Source: Micromonospora coriariae (GTDB lineage Bacteria; Actinomycetota; Actinomycetes; Mycobacteriales; Micromonosporaceae). From it: a stretch of DNA of 64,000 nucleotides. A program made the translations under genes and the position numbers. The stretch's first letter is position 1. Each line of letters begins with the position of its first letter. The notes beneath the pieces are model-generated. The model made no database searches and had not been told where the DNA came from. It worked only from the letters and a program-made list of their open reading frames with translations. The stretch is from assembly GCF_900091455.1 (NCBI RefSeq), contig NZ_LT607412.1:3844001-3908000 (forward strand), written 5' to 3'. This document shows, piece after piece, positions 43,305-52,601 of the stretch.

Positions 43305-44789
43305 GTGACCGCAGCGACACTGTCGACCCCCGCGAGCAGGTCGGGAAAGCCTGCCGGCCGTCCGGCCGGGCTGGTGACGCGCGCCGACGAACGGTCGTAC
43401 GTCCGGGTCCTGGTGGTGCTGGACACCACCGTTCTCATCGTCGCGCTGCTCGTCGGGTACGTCACCCGGTTCGGTGACGACGAGCCGAGCGGCTCGGACA
43501 TCCCGTACGTGCTGGTCGCGCCGGGCCTGGTGCTGGCCTGGCTGATCTCGCTCAAGGCGCTCGGCTGCTACGACGACCGGGTGATCGGCTACGGGGCGGA
43601 CGAGTACCGGCGGGTCAGCTCGGCCAGCCTGCGGCTCGCCGGTGCGATCGCCATCGCCGGGTACATCGCCGACGTCGGCGTCTCCCGGGGCTTCCTCGGC
43701 ATCTCCTTCGCGGTGGGCACCGTCGGGCTGGAAGTCGCCCGCTTCGCCGCCCGCAAGCGTCTGCACCGGGCCCGTTCACGTGGTGCCGGCTGGTCCCGGA
43801 AGGTGCTGGTGGTCGGCGACACCGCGCACGTGCTGGAGCTGGTGCACACGTTGCGCCGGGAGCCGTACGCCGGCTACCACGTGGTCGGCGCGTGCATCCC
43901 GGACGCGCTGCTGGCACCGGTGGCGCAGCGGTTGGGCGACGTGCCGGTGGTGGGATCGTTCCGTGGCATCCCGGAGGCCGCCACCGCGATCGGCGCGGAC
44001 ACGGTCGCGGTGACGGCCTCGGGAGAGCTGACCGCCGCCCGGTTGCGCCGGCTCGGTTGGCAGCTGGAGGGGACAGGCGTCGACCTGGTCGTCGCGCCCG
44101 CGCTGACGGACGTCGCCGGCCCGCGGATCCACACCCGCCCGGTCGCCGGGCTGCCGCTGATCCACGTCGAGGCACCCGAGTTCCGTGGTGCACGAAAGCT
44201 GGTCAAGGGCTTCGTCGACCGGTTCGTCTCGTCGCTGGCGCTCGCGCTCCTGCTGCCGCTGATCGCGATCATCGCCTTGGCCATCAAGCTGGACAGCCGG
44301 GGCCCGGTGCTGTTCCGGCAGGTCCGGGTCGGTCGGGGCGGCCAGGAGTTCGGCGTGTTCAAGTTCCGGACCATGGTGGTGAACGCCGACGCGCTGCTCG
44401 CCGAGCTGGCCGCCCGCAACGAGACCGACGGCCTGATGTTCAAGATGCGCGACGATCCCCGGGTCACCCGGGTCGGCCGGCTGCTGCGCAAGTGGTCGCT
44501 CGACGAGCTGCCCCAGCTGGTCAACGTGCTGCTGGGCCAGATGAGCCTGGTCGGGCCGCGCCCGCCGTTGCCCTCCGAGGTGGCCCGCTACGACGGCGAC
44601 GTGGCCCGGCGGCTGCTCGTCAAGCCCGGCATGACCGGTCTGTGGCAGGTCAGCGGCCGGTCCGACCTGAGCTGGGAGGACGGCATCCGGCTCGACCTCT
44701 ACTACGTGGAGAACTGGTCCCTCGCCGCCGACCTCACCATCCTCTGGAAGACCTTCGGCGCCGTGGTGAACAGCCGCGGCGCGTACTGA
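43305..44789 (+). CDS. Polyprenyl-phosphate sugar-1-phosphate transferase (WbaP/CpsE type)
   Basis: 494 residues. Four to five N-terminal membrane helices (about 25-150), a soluble CoA-binding-like Rossmann segment (KVLVVGDTAHVLELV, about 165-280), a further helix (about 308-330) and the C-terminal bacterial sugar-transferase domain: FKFRTMVVNAD, MRDDPRVTRVGRLLRKWSLDELPQL, SLVGPRPPLPSE, KPGMTGLWQVSGRS. It starts exopolysaccharide repeat-unit synthesis by loading a hexose-1-phosphate on undecaprenyl phosphate. GTG 43305 follows GGGAGG at short spacing; GTG 43293 is an alternative. No further exopolysaccharide genes adjoin it. Confidence 0.9.
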   Translation: MTAATLSTPASRSGKPAGRPAGLVTRADERSYVRVLVVLDTTVLIVALLVGYVTRFGDDEPSGSDIPYVLVAPGLVLAWLISLKALGCYDDRVIGYGADEYRRVSSASLRLAGAIAIAGYIADVGVSRGFLGISFAVGTVGLEVARFAARKRLHRARSRGAGWSRKVLVVGDTAHVLELVHTLRREPYAGYHVVGACIPDALLAPVAQRLGDVPVVGSFRGIPEAATAIGADTVAVTASGELTAARLRRLGWQLEGTGVDLVVAPALTDVAGPRIHTRPVAGLPLIHVEAPEFRGARKLVKGFVDRFVSSLALALLLPLIAIIALAIKLDSRGPVLFRQVRVGRGGQEFGVFKFRTMVVNADALLAELAARNETDGLMFKMRDDPRVTRVGRLLRKWSLDELPQLVNVLLGQMSLVGPRPPLPSEVARYDGDVARRLLVKPGMTGLWQVSGRSDLSWEDGIRLDLYYVENWSLAADLTILWKTFGAVVNSRGAY

Positions 44790-44807
44790 CCGTCGGCCGC
44801 CGGCCGG

Positions 44808-45938
44808 TCACGGCTGCGGGCCGGTCCAGTCCAGGCAGACCACCACCGCGTCGTCGACCAGGTCACCGGAGACGAACGCGCGCAGGTCACCGATCAGCGA
44901 CCGGACGGCGTCCAGCGGCTCCATCGGGCCGGTCCGGCGCAGGAACCGGTCCAGCGCCGTCTCGCCGTAGCGCGTGTGCTGCCCGGTGGCCTCCACCACC
45001 CCGTCGCTGACCACGAAGATCCGGTCGCCGCGCTCCAGCGGGAACCGCTGCTCGTGGTAGTCGGTCGCCTCGAACATGCCGAGCGGGAACTGTGCCTCCA
45101 GCGGCTGCTCGGTGACCTTTCCCTCGCGCAGCAGGACCAGCCGGGGTGAGCCGGCGTCGACCACCGTCAAAATCCCGGAGCGCAGGTCCAGCTCCATCAG
45201 CAACGCGGAGAGGTGCCGTTCACCCCGGTACTCGTCGTAGAGCGCCTGGTCGGCGAGGGCGGCCTGGTCGGCCAGGCCGAGCCCGGCCCGGCGGGCGTTG
45301 CGCAGCGCGTGGGTGGCCAGCGAGGTGAGCAGGGAGGCCGCGACGCCCTCACCGGTGCCGTTGATGGTGGACAGCCAGAGCCGCTGCCCGTCGTCGGACC
45401 AGTCGAAACTGTCGCCGCGCACCGTGTACGCCGGCTCCAGCTGCCCGGCCAGACTGAACGAGGGCCGGATCCGGCTGCGGCCCGGCAACAGGTCCCACTG
45501 CATCTCCGCCGCCAGGGTGAGCCGCTGGCTGCGCCGCGCCGCGCGGTAGACGTCGGTGCCGGCGGCGACGGCGGCGAGCTCGTGGGCGAGCGCCGTGGCG
45601 ATGTCGGCCAGTTCGCCGAGGATGGCCGTGTCGTCCGGGACCGGTGCCACTCGCAGCACCCCCCGACGTTCGCCGCGCATGCTGATCGGGAGCCAGGCGG
45701 TGCCGGCGGCGAGCACCGGCGACTGGTGGTCGAACGCACGCCAGGCGGGGTGCCCGGGACCCGTGACGGGGTCACCCTCGGTGAGGGGCAGCAGCTCCGA
45801 GAGCCGGTAGTCGACCTGGTACAGCTCCGTCTCGGTGATCCCGTACGACCGGGCAAGAACGTCGCCGACGCCGCCGACGAGACGGTCGGCAGGTGTCTCG
45901 TTCAGGGTACGTCGTGCCCGATTGACCGGTTCGCTCAT
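44808..45938 (-). CDS. SpoIIE/RsbU-type PP2C serine phosphatase
   Basis: 376 residues. An N-terminal sensor-like domain (about 1-130) with PAWRAFDHQSPVLAAG, a connecting helix (SQRLTLAAEMQWDLLPGRSR) typical of actinobacterial phosphatases, and a PP2C-like domain (about 165-376). Metal-ligand motifs are RGDSFDWSDD, DAGSPRLVLL, VSDGVVEAT and the final DDAVVVCLDW, so the active site looks complete. These enzymes dephosphorylate anti-sigma-factor antagonists. ATG 45938 has GGGAG just upstream. Divergent from the MarR gene across 58 bases. Confidence 0.88.
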   Translation of the reverse strand: MSEPVNRARRTLNETPADRLVGGVGDVLARSYGITETELYQVDYRLSELLPLTEGDPVTGPGHPAWRAFDHQSPVLAAGTAWLPISMRGERRGVLRVAPVPDDTAILGELADIATALAHELAAVAAGTDVYRAARRSQRLTLAAEMQWDLLPGRSRIRPSFSLAGQLEPAYTVRGDSFDWSDDGQRLWLSTINGTGEGVAASLLTSLATHALRNARRAGLGLADQAALADQALYDEYRGERHLSALLMELDLRSGILTVVDAGSPRLVLLREGKVTEQPLEAQFPLGMFEATDYHEQRFPLERGDRIFVVSDGVVEATGQHTRYGETALDRFLRRTGPMEPLDAVRSLIGDLRAFVSGDLVDDAVVVCLDWTGPQP

Positions 45939-45996
45939 CACCGCTCCCTTGATCAAAGCTCGACCACCAGTGGGTTCGGAGTAGTCTCGGGCCACC

Positions 45997-46638
45997 ATGG
46001 CCGAACTGCACGGTCCGCCGGACCCTGAGACGAGTATGGCTGCCGCTCTGGACGCGGCGGCTGCTGCCCTGTTGACCCTGTGGGAGTCGGCTCGGGAGGG
46101 GACCGCCAGCCGAGTGTCCGGAGCGCAGCTACGGGCTGTGATGGTCGTCGAGCTGTACGACGGGATCAACCTGCGCCGGCTCGCCTCCCGACTCGGCATG
46201 CTGCTCAGCTCCGCCAGTCGGCTCTGCGACCGGTTGGTCGCCGCCGGAATGCTGGAGCGTGAGCCGGGCCGTTTCGACCGGCGGGAGATCGCCCTGCACC
46301 TCACCCCCGAGGCCCGCCGGCTCCTCGCCGAGCTGCGGGCCGAGCGACAGGCGCAACTCGCCGTCGTGCTGGACGGGATGAGTCCCGCGGGTCGCACCGC
46401 ACTGCTGCACGGGATGCGGGAATTCGACGAGACCGCCCGCCGGCAGCAGGCGCAGACGTCGGCGCCGGGCGGGCCGGACGACCTGGATCGCCCCAGCGGG
46501 CGGGCGGGCGACTGGTCGGAGGACCCGGACCGGCCGGGCCGGGCGGTGTGGACGAACGCGGCGGATGGCCACGACCGGACGGTGGACACGCATCGGGAGT
46601 CGTCGACCGGGGAACCGCCGGTGGCACGGACCGCCTGA
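45997..46638 (+). CDS. MarR-family transcriptional regulator
   Basis: 213 residues. The winged helix-turn-helix is at about 45-115 (QLRAVMVVELYDGINLRRLASRLGMLLSSASRLCDRLVAAGMLERE, then the wing FDRREIALHLTPEARRLL). Residues about 148-213 form a hydrophilic disordered tail unusual for MarR proteins. Divergent from the SpoIIE phosphatase gene, which is its most likely target by position. Confidence 0.85.
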   Translation: MAELHGPPDPETSMAAALDAAAAALLTLWESAREGTASRVSGAQLRAVMVVELYDGINLRRLASRLGMLLSSASRLCDRLVAAGMLEREPGRFDRREIALHLTPEARRLLAELRAERQAQLAVVLDGMSPAGRTALLHGMREFDETARRQQAQTSAPGGPDDLDRPSGRAGDWSEDPDRPGRAVWTNAADGHDRTVDTHRESSTGEPPVARTA

Positions 46639-46696
46639 CCCGGCGGGCCGAACGGTCTACCCACGTCGAGTGTCCGGGCGCCGGGGCTGCCGTCGG

Positions 46697-46998
46697 TCAC
46701 GCCGACGCGCACACGGCCAGCATCGCGACATCGTCGTGGGCCTGCCCGTCCTGCCATTCGTCGACCAGCTGAAGCAGCCGGTCGACCAGCGCGGCCGGTG
46801 GCAGCCCGCTGGCCGAGGCGAGCGCGGCGCGCAGCCGGTCCTCGTCAGCACGGCCTCGGCGAGCCCGTCGAGCAACTCGCGGGCCAGCCGGGGGTCGGCC
46901 GGCAGCGGGTGGTCGGTGGGCTGCCGGGCCGGTTGACGGGAGGAGGCCTGATCGCCGCCGACCGGACCGGCGATGCCGCCCCGCCGGGTCGTGGTCAC
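46697..46998 (-). pseudogene. Frameshifted remnant of a SpoIIE-type phosphatase C terminus
   Basis: On the minus strand one frame from GTG 46998 reads normally to ADPRLARELLDGLAEA (near 46855), then turns into Arg/Trp/Cys-rich nonsense. The next frame continues sensibly as DEDRLRAALASASGLPP, LVDRLLQLVDEWQDG and HDDVAMLAVCASA, ending at 46697. That last part is the typical C-terminal signature of PP2C/SpoIIE phosphatases. Only about 100 residues survive and the catalytic core is missing. A single indel near 46850 explains the break. Confidence 0.55.
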
Positions 46999-47121
46999 CG
47001 CCCGACGCCGGCCCGCGTTTGACGACCTGTACGCATGCTGTTCGTGGACTCCTCGCCCGGGATCATTTGCCTGAGAGCAAGCGTACCGAGCCCCGGTGAC
47101 GGACGCCCGAGCGAACGCCGG

Positions 47122-48360
47122 TCAGCCGGAGCGGGACAGCCAGCCGGCGGGTCGAGCGACGATCTGGCGTACCACCGAGCCGGCCGCGCCCACCACGGCG
47201 GCCTCCGCGCCGAGCGTCGCCGGTCGGACCGTTACCGGCGACCAGGCGGCGGTGAGCACGCGGCTGGCGATCTCGGCGAGGACCGGGGGGCACAGCCAGG
47301 GCGCCAGCGGGGCGTAGCCGCCGCCGAGCACGACGGTGTCCAGGTCCAGCAGGTTGACCACGCCGGCCACCGCGACACCGAGCGCCGTCCCGGCGTCGTG
47401 CAACGCCCGCAGCGCGTCCGCGTCGCCAGCCTCGGCAAGCTCGGCCAGTCGCACCGTCGCGGTGTCCGCGGGAAGCTCCGCACGGGCCAACCCGGCGGCG
47501 GCCACGATCGCCTCCTGGCCGGCGTACTGCTCCAGGCAGCCCTGCCCGCCGCACCGGCACGGGCGGCCCTGCGGGTGGACCGGGAGGTGCCCGATCTCAC
47601 CGCTCCACCCGCGTACGCCGCGGAACAGCGCACCGTCCAGCACGATTCCGGCGCCGATGCCGACCTCGCCGGAGATGTGCAGGAAGCTGGCCGGGCCGGG
47701 TGGCCGGGAGTGCAGCTCGCCGAGAGCGGCGAGGTTGGCCTCGTTGTCCACCACCAGCGCCGGTACGCCGGGCACCCGCTCGGTCAGCGGCGGATGCCCG
47801 GCGAGCAGCGCCGGCACCGGCACGTCACGCCAACCGAGGTTCGGTGCGAGCCGGACCAACCCGGCACCGTCCACCAGGCCCGGCACGGCGAGCGCCGCCC
47901 CGGCCAGGGTGAGGCCCTGCCGGGCGGCGTCGGCGCGGGCCTGCGCGGCCATCTCGACCAGTCGGGCGAGTGCCTCGGCGGGGGCGACCGGGCGCAGGTC
48001 GGCCCGGTGCACTGTGCGGTGCCGGACCTGGCCGGAGAGATCCACCACGCAGACCGCCAGGTAGTCGACGTTGACCTCCAGGCCGAGTCCGGCCGGCCCC
48101 TCGTCGGCCAGCACCAGACCCCGGGCCGGGCGGCCGGCGCCGGCCCGGGGCGCCGGGTCGGCCTCGCCGACCAGCCGGCCGGCGAGCAGGTCCTCGACCA
48201 CCGCGGAGACGGTGGCCCGGGTCAGGCCGGTCGCCGTAGCGAGGTCGGCCCGGGACGGGGGACGGTCGGCGGCGGCGATCCGGCCGAGTACCAGGGCGAG
48301 GTTGAGTTCGCGCAGGCTGCCCTGACGGACCGCGCCGGCCGGAGCGTTGGTGGGGCTCAC
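47122..48360 (-). CDS. xylR: ROK-family repressor of the xylose operon (XylR)
   Basis: 412 residues. An N-terminal winged helix (about 15-75: RELNLALVLGRIAAADRPPSRADLATATGLTRATVSAVVEDLL) is followed by the ROK sugar-kinase-like fold, with the zinc motif CRCGGQGCLEQYAG preceded by GEIGH. GTG 48360 gives the normal N terminus; AAGGG abuts it, so translation may be leaderless. Divergent from xylA across 75 bases that hold a clear promoter/operator, so repression of xylAB relieved by xylose is the expected circuit. Confidence 0.9.
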   Translation of the reverse strand: MSPTNAPAGAVRQGSLRELNLALVLGRIAAADRPPSRADLATATGLTRATVSAVVEDLLAGRLVGEADPAPRAGAGRPARGLVLADEGPAGLGLEVNVDYLAVCVVDLSGQVRHRTVHRADLRPVAPAEALARLVEMAAQARADAARQGLTLAGAALAVPGLVDGAGLVRLAPNLGWRDVPVPALLAGHPPLTERVPGVPALVVDNEANLAALGELHSRPPGPASFLHISGEVGIGAGIVLDGALFRGVRGWSGEIGHLPVHPQGRPCRCGGQGCLEQYAGQEAIVAAAGLARAELPADTATVRLAELAEAGDADALRALHDAGTALGVAVAGVVNLLDLDTVVLGGGYAPLAPWLCPPVLAEIASRVLTAAWSPVTVRPATLGAEAAVVGAAGSVVRQIVARPAGWLSRSG

Positions 48361-48363
48361 CCC

Positions 48364-48404
48364 TTGACAGTGCCACAGGCCGCGCAAATAATTCAATCGT
48401 TGAA
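48364..48404 (+). promoter_or_regulatory. xylA promoter with overlapping XylR operator
   Basis: TTGACA (48364-48369), a 17-base spacer and AATAAT (48387-48392) make a near-consensus sigma-70-type promoter reading toward xylA. Directly over the -10 end and predicted start point is the palindrome TTCAATCGTTGAA (48392-48404). A repressor bound there would block initiation; XylR encoded next door is the obvious candidate. This is the most AT-rich spot nearby. Confidence 0.8.
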
Positions 48405-48435
48405 CAAATAGTGGACGACACACCCGGAGGCCCTC

Positions 48436-49623
48436 ATGGCACCCCGTCCCACCCCCGCCGACAAGTTCTCCTTCGGGCTCTGGACCGTGGGCTGGCAGGC
48501 CCGTGACCCGTTCGGTGACGCGACCCGCCCGGAGCTGGACCCGGTCGAGGCAGTCAACCGACTCGCCGAGCTGGGCGCCTACGGGGTCACCTTCCACGAC
48601 GACGACCTGGTCCCGTTCGGGGTCGACGCCGCCACCCGCGACCAGCACATCGCCCGGTTCCGCAAGGCCCTCGACGAGACCGGCCTGGTGGTGCCGATGG
48701 TCACCACCAACCTCTTCAACCACCCGGTCTTCAAGGACGGCGGCTTCACCAGCAACGACCGCGACGTCCGCCGGTACGCGCTGCGCAAGGTGCTGCGCAA
48801 CGTCGACCTGGCCGCCGAACTGGGTGCGAGCACCTTCGTGATGTGGGGCGGCCGGGAGGGCTCGGAGTACGACGTCGCCAAGGACGTCCGCGCCGCCCTG
48901 GACCGCTACCGCGAGGCGGTCGACCTGCTCACCCAGTACGTCATCGACCGGGGCTACAACCTGCGCTTCGCGCTGGAGCCCAAGCCGAACGAGCCGCGCG
49001 GCGACATCCTGCTGCCGACCGTCGGGCACGCGCTCGCCTTCATCTCCCAGCTGGCCCACCCGGAGCTGGTCGGCCTCAACCCCGAGGTCGGGCACGAGCA
49101 GATGGCCGGGCTCAACTACGCCCACGGCATCGCCCAGGCGCTCTGGCAGGGCAAGCTGTTCCACCTGGACCTCAACGGCCAGCGCGGCGTCAAGTACGAC
49201 CAGGATCTGGTCTTCGGCCACGGTGACCTGATGAACGCGTTCGCCCTGGTGGACCTTCTGGAGAACGGCGGCCCGAACGGCGGCCCGACCTACGACGGGC
49301 CCCGGCACTTCGACTACAAGCCCTCCCGCACCGAGGACATGGACGGGGTGTGGGCGTCGGCGGCGGCCAACATGAGCACGTACCTGCTGCTCAAGGAGCG
49401 GGCCGCGGCGTTCCGCGCCGACCCCGAGGTGATCGAGGCGCTGGCCGCCAGCAAGGTCGGCGAGCTGGGCACCCCGACGCTGAACCCCGGCGAGGGGTAC
49501 GACGACCTGCTCGCCGACCGGTCCGCCTTCGAGGAGTTCGACGTCGACGCGGTGGCCGCCCGGGGCTTCGGCTTCGTCCGGCTCAACCAGCTCGCCGTCG
49601 AGCACCTGCTCGGCGCCCGCTAA
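48436..49623 (+). CDS. xylA: Xylose isomerase
   Basis: 395 residues, full length for actinobacterial class I enzymes. It interconverts D-xylose and D-xylulose (and glucose/fructose). [17 protein letters not shown] at the N terminus, [12 protein letters not shown] with the catalytic His, [20 protein letters not shown] with a metal-binding Glu, and [19 protein letters not shown] with metal ligands are all present. CGGAGG lies five bases before the ATG. xylB follows after 8 bases. Confidence 0.97.
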   Translation: MAPRPTPADKFSFGLWTVGWQARDPFGDATRPELDPVEAVNRLAELGAYGVTFHDDDLVPFGVDAATRDQHIARFRKALDETGLVVPMVTTNLFNHPVFKDGGFTSNDRDVRRYALRKVLRNVDLAAELGASTFVMWGGREGSEYDVAKDVRAALDRYREAVDLLTQYVIDRGYNLRFALEPKPNEPRGDILLPTVGHALAFISQLAHPELVGLNPEVGHEQMAGLNYAHGIAQALWQGKLFHLDLNGQRGVKYDQDLVFGHGDLMNAFALVDLLENGGPNGGPTYDGPRHFDYKPSRTEDMDGVWASAAANMSTYLLLKERAAAFRADPEVIEALAASKVGELGTPTLNPGEGYDDLLADRSAFEEFDVDAVAARGFGFVRLNQLAVEHLLGAR

Positions 49624-49631
49624 GGCCCGCC

Positions 49632-51062
49632 ATGCCGCTGGTCGCGGGCGTTGACTCGTCCACACAGTCCTGCAAGGTGGTGATCCGGGACGCGGAGACC
49701 GGTGCCCTGCTCCGGCAGGGCCGGGCGCCGCACCCGGACGGCACCGAGGTCGACCCGGAAGCCTGGTGGCAGGCGCTGCGCAGCGCCGCTGACCAGGCCG
49801 GCGGTTTGGCCGACGTGGCGGCGGTCTCCGTCGCCGGCCAGCAGCACGGCATGGTCTGCCTCGACGAGGACGGCCGGGTGGTCCGCCCGGCGCTGCTGTG
49901 GAACGACACCCGCTCCGCCGACGCCGCCGCCGATCTCGTCGAGGAGGCCGGCGGCGGCGCGGCGGGGCGCCGCTTCTGGGCCGAAGCCTCCGGCAGCGTG
50001 CCGGTGGCCAGCTTCACCATCACCAAGCTGCGCTGGCTGGCCCGGCACGAGCCGGAGCTGGCGGCCCGGGTGGCCGCCGTCTGCCTGCCGCACGACTGGC
50101 TGACCTGGCGGCTGGCCGGCGCGCCCGGGCTGGCCGCGCTGCGGACCGACCGGGGCGACGCCAGCGGCACCGGCTACTGGTCGCCGGCCACCGGTGGCTA
50201 CCGGCTGGACCTGCTGGAGCGGGCCTTCGGCCGACGGCTGGCGGTGCCCGAGGTGCTCGGTCCGGCCGAGTCGGCCGGCACCCTGGCGGCCGGGGAGCTG
50301 GGTGGGCCGGGCGGCGCGTTGCTCGGCGCGGGCACCGGCGACAACGCCGCCGCCGCGCTCGGTGTCGGTGCCGGCCCGGGTGACGTGGTCGTCTCGATCG
50401 GCACCTCCGGCACGGTCTTCAGCGTCGCCGACGTTGCGGCGGCCGACGACAGTGGCGCGGTGGCCGGCTTCGCCGACGCTGCCGGCCGCTTCCTGCCACT
50501 GGTCTGCACGCTCAACGCCGCCCGGGTGCTGGACGCCGCGGCCGCGATGCTCGGCGTCAACCTGGACGAGCTGGCCGAGCTGGCGCTCTCCGCTCCGGCC
50601 GGGGCGGACGGGCTGGTGATGGTGCCGTACCTGGAGGGGGAGCGGACGCCGAACCGCCCGTTGGCCACCGGCGCGGTGCACGGGCTGACCCTGCGCACCT
50701 CGACCCCCGCGCACCTGGCCCGGGCCGCCGTCGAGGGCATGCTCTGCGCGCTCGCCGACGGCCTGGACGCGTTGACCGCGCAGGGCGCCACCGTCCGCCG
50801 GGTCATCCTGGTCGGCGGCGGGGCCCGGTCGGCCGCGGTGCGCCGGATCGCGCCGCAGGTCTTCGGCTGCCCGGTGGTCGTCCCGCCGGCGGGGGAGTAC
50901 GTCGCCGACGGCGCCGCCCGGCAGGCCGCCTGGGTCGCCCTCGGCGGGGACGCGCCACCTCAATGGACGCTCCAGGGCACCGAGGAGTACGTCGCCGAGC
51001 CCGTGCCCGCCGTCCGTGACCAGTACGCCGCCGCCCGGGGGTTGGTTCTCGACCGCCGCTGA
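49632..51062 (+). CDS. xylB: Xylulokinase
   Basis: 476 residues of the FGGY kinase family. It phosphorylates D-xylulose to xylulose-5-phosphate. [13 protein letters not shown] (phosphate-binding motif 1), [44 protein letters not shown] and [14 protein letters not shown] are the family motifs, in order. The ATG is 8 bases after the xylA stop; one operon. Confidence 0.95.
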   Translation: MPLVAGVDSSTQSCKVVIRDAETGALLRQGRAPHPDGTEVDPEAWWQALRSAADQAGGLADVAAVSVAGQQHGMVCLDEDGRVVRPALLWNDTRSADAAADLVEEAGGGAAGRRFWAEASGSVPVASFTITKLRWLARHEPELAARVAAVCLPHDWLTWRLAGAPGLAALRTDRGDASGTGYWSPATGGYRLDLLERAFGRRLAVPEVLGPAESAGTLAAGELGGPGGALLGAGTGDNAAAALGVGAGPGDVVVSIGTSGTVFSVADVAAADDSGAVAGFADAAGRFLPLVCTLNAARVLDAAAAMLGVNLDELAELALSAPAGADGLVMVPYLEGERTPNRPLATGAVHGLTLRTSTPAHLARAAVEGMLCALADGLDALTAQGATVRRVILVGGGARSAAVRRIAPQVFGCPVVVPPAGEYVADGAARQAAWVALGGDAPPQWTLQGTEEYVAEPVPAVRDQYAAARGLVLDRR

Positions 51063-51119
51063 CCGGCGGCACCCACCCGCGTGACGACCTCGTCGGCCCG
51101 GTCTGGTTGGCTGCCGGTC

Positions 51120-52544
51120 ATGACCGTGACCAGTGCCGGGCCCCGGCGGGCCCGTGGCGGCGGCCCGGCGCACCGGTTGTACAGCGTCGTGGTGTTCGTG
51201 CTGCTCGCCTCGCTGGACAACGTGGCGATCGGGCTGGTCCCGCCGCTGTACGGGCCGATCGCCGACGCGTTCGACGTGTCCGGGCGGCTGCTCGGCCTGG
51301 TCACCGCTGTCAGCTTCCTGGTCAGCGCGGTGGCCGCGGTCGGCTGGGCGTACGTCGGTGACCGGACCAACCGCAAGCCACTGCTGATGGTGGGCACGCT
51401 GCTCTGGGCGGCGGGCACCGGCGGGAGTGCGCTCGCCGGCGGCTACCTGACGTTCCTGGCCGCGCAGCTCGTCGCGGCGGTCGGTCTCGGCGCGGTCGGC
51501 TCGGTGGGCTTCTCGGTGGTCACCGACCTGATCTCGCCGACCCGGCGGGGGCTGGTGATGAGCTTCTGGGGGCTCTCCCAGGGCGTCGGCACGCTGGCCG
51601 GCACGCTGGTCGGTGGGCTGCTCGGGGCGACCGACTGGCGGCGACCGTTCCTGGTGTTGACCGGTGTGGGCCTGGCCGCCACGGTGGCCTACCTGTTCAC
51701 GTACGACATCCGGCGCGGCCAGAGCGAGCCGGAGCTGGCCCACGCCCTGCACGAGGGCGCCGAGTACGACTACCGGATCAGCCGTGCCGACCTGCCGCGG
51801 ATCCTGGCCCGACGGACCAACCGGTGGCTGATCCTGCAGGGCCTGACCGCGCAGGCGGCCTTCGGCTCGCTGGTCTGGCTGCCGGTGCTCTTCGCCGAGC
51901 GGGCCGAGGCGCAGGGCTACTCGGAGTCGACCGCTGTGGTGGTGGGCAGCGTCTTCGCCACGCTGTTCCAGCTCGGAGGGGTGCTCTCCATCGTCGGCGG
52001 GCTGATCGGTGACGCGGTGCAGCGGCGTAACCCGGGGGGCCGGGCGCTGGTCGCCGCGGTCGGCATCCTCGCCGCGCTGCCGTTCTACCTGGTGCTGTTC
52101 TTCGTGCCGGTGAGCATCGACGTGCCGGACGGCGGCAGCACCGGATCGGTGGTCGGTGCGGTCCTGTCGAGTGTGTTCACCGAACCGTCGGTCGGGCTGA
52201 GCCTGCTCACCGCGGTGGTGGCGCTCGCGCTGACGTCGGCCAACTCGCCGAACTGGTTCGCGCTGATCGCGGACGTGAACCCACCGGAGCACCGGGGGAC
52301 GGTCTACAGCCTGGGCAACCTGGTCAACGGGGTCGGTCGGGCCGCCGGCAACGGGTTGGTCGGGGTGGCGTTCCAGGGCCTGAAGGTCGCCTTCCCGCCG
52401 CCGCTGAACTTCGCCGTCGGGCTGGCCGCGTTCCAGCTCTTCTTCATTCCCACCGGCGTCATGTACTGGCTCGCCTCGCGGACCTCACCGGCCGACATCG
52501 AGAACGTGCACGACCTCCTGCACACCCGCGCCGACCGCCTGTAA
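51120..52544 (+). CDS. MFS transporter linked to the xylose genes
   Basis: 474 residues, 12 hydrophobic segments. The N-terminal half contains LASLDNVAIGLVPPLYGPIADAF and WAYVGDRTNRKPLLM (the loop 2-3 MFS motif DRxxRR-like). The C-terminal half has SPNWFALIADVNPPEHRGTVYSLGNLVNGVGRAAGN. Overall it resembles the spinster-like branch more than classical xylose/H+ symporters. It follows xylB by 57 bases and may be in the same transcript, but a role in xylose uptake is only positional. ATG 51120 or GTG 51081. Its TAA stop lies inside the palindrome. Confidence 0.82.
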   Translation: MTVTSAGPRRARGGGPAHRLYSVVVFVLLASLDNVAIGLVPPLYGPIADAFDVSGRLLGLVTAVSFLVSAVAAVGWAYVGDRTNRKPLLMVGTLLWAAGTGGSALAGGYLTFLAAQLVAAVGLGAVGSVGFSVVTDLISPTRRGLVMSFWGLSQGVGTLAGTLVGGLLGATDWRRPFLVLTGVGLAATVAYLFTYDIRRGQSEPELAHALHEGAEYDYRISRADLPRILARRTNRWLILQGLTAQAAFGSLVWLPVLFAERAEAQGYSESTAVVVGSVFATLFQLGGVLSIVGGLIGDAVQRRNPGGRALVAAVGILAALPFYLVLFFVPVSIDVPDGGSTGSVVGAVLSSVFTEPSVGLSLLTAVVALALTSANSPNWFALIADVNPPEHRGTVYSLGNLVNGVGRAAGNGLVGVAFQGLKVAFPPPLNFAVGLAAFQLFFIPTGVMYWLASRTSPADIENVHDLLHTRADRL

Positions 52545-52594
52545 GGAAGGGCCCCCTGTTAACGCCAGGCGTTGTACAGGGGACCCTTCCTAAC
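52543..52594. repeat. GGAAGGG-type intergenic palindrome (copy 2), bidirectional terminator
   Basis: AAGGAAGGGCCCCCTGTTAA and the right arm ACAGGGGACCCTTCCTAA form a long, slightly imperfect stem that begins in the MFS stop codon and ends 8 bases before the stop of the converging alpha-glucosidase gene. Its ends match the palindrome at 10176-10223, so both belong to one family. Confidence 0.75.
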
Positions 52595-52601
52595 GTCTGG
52601 G

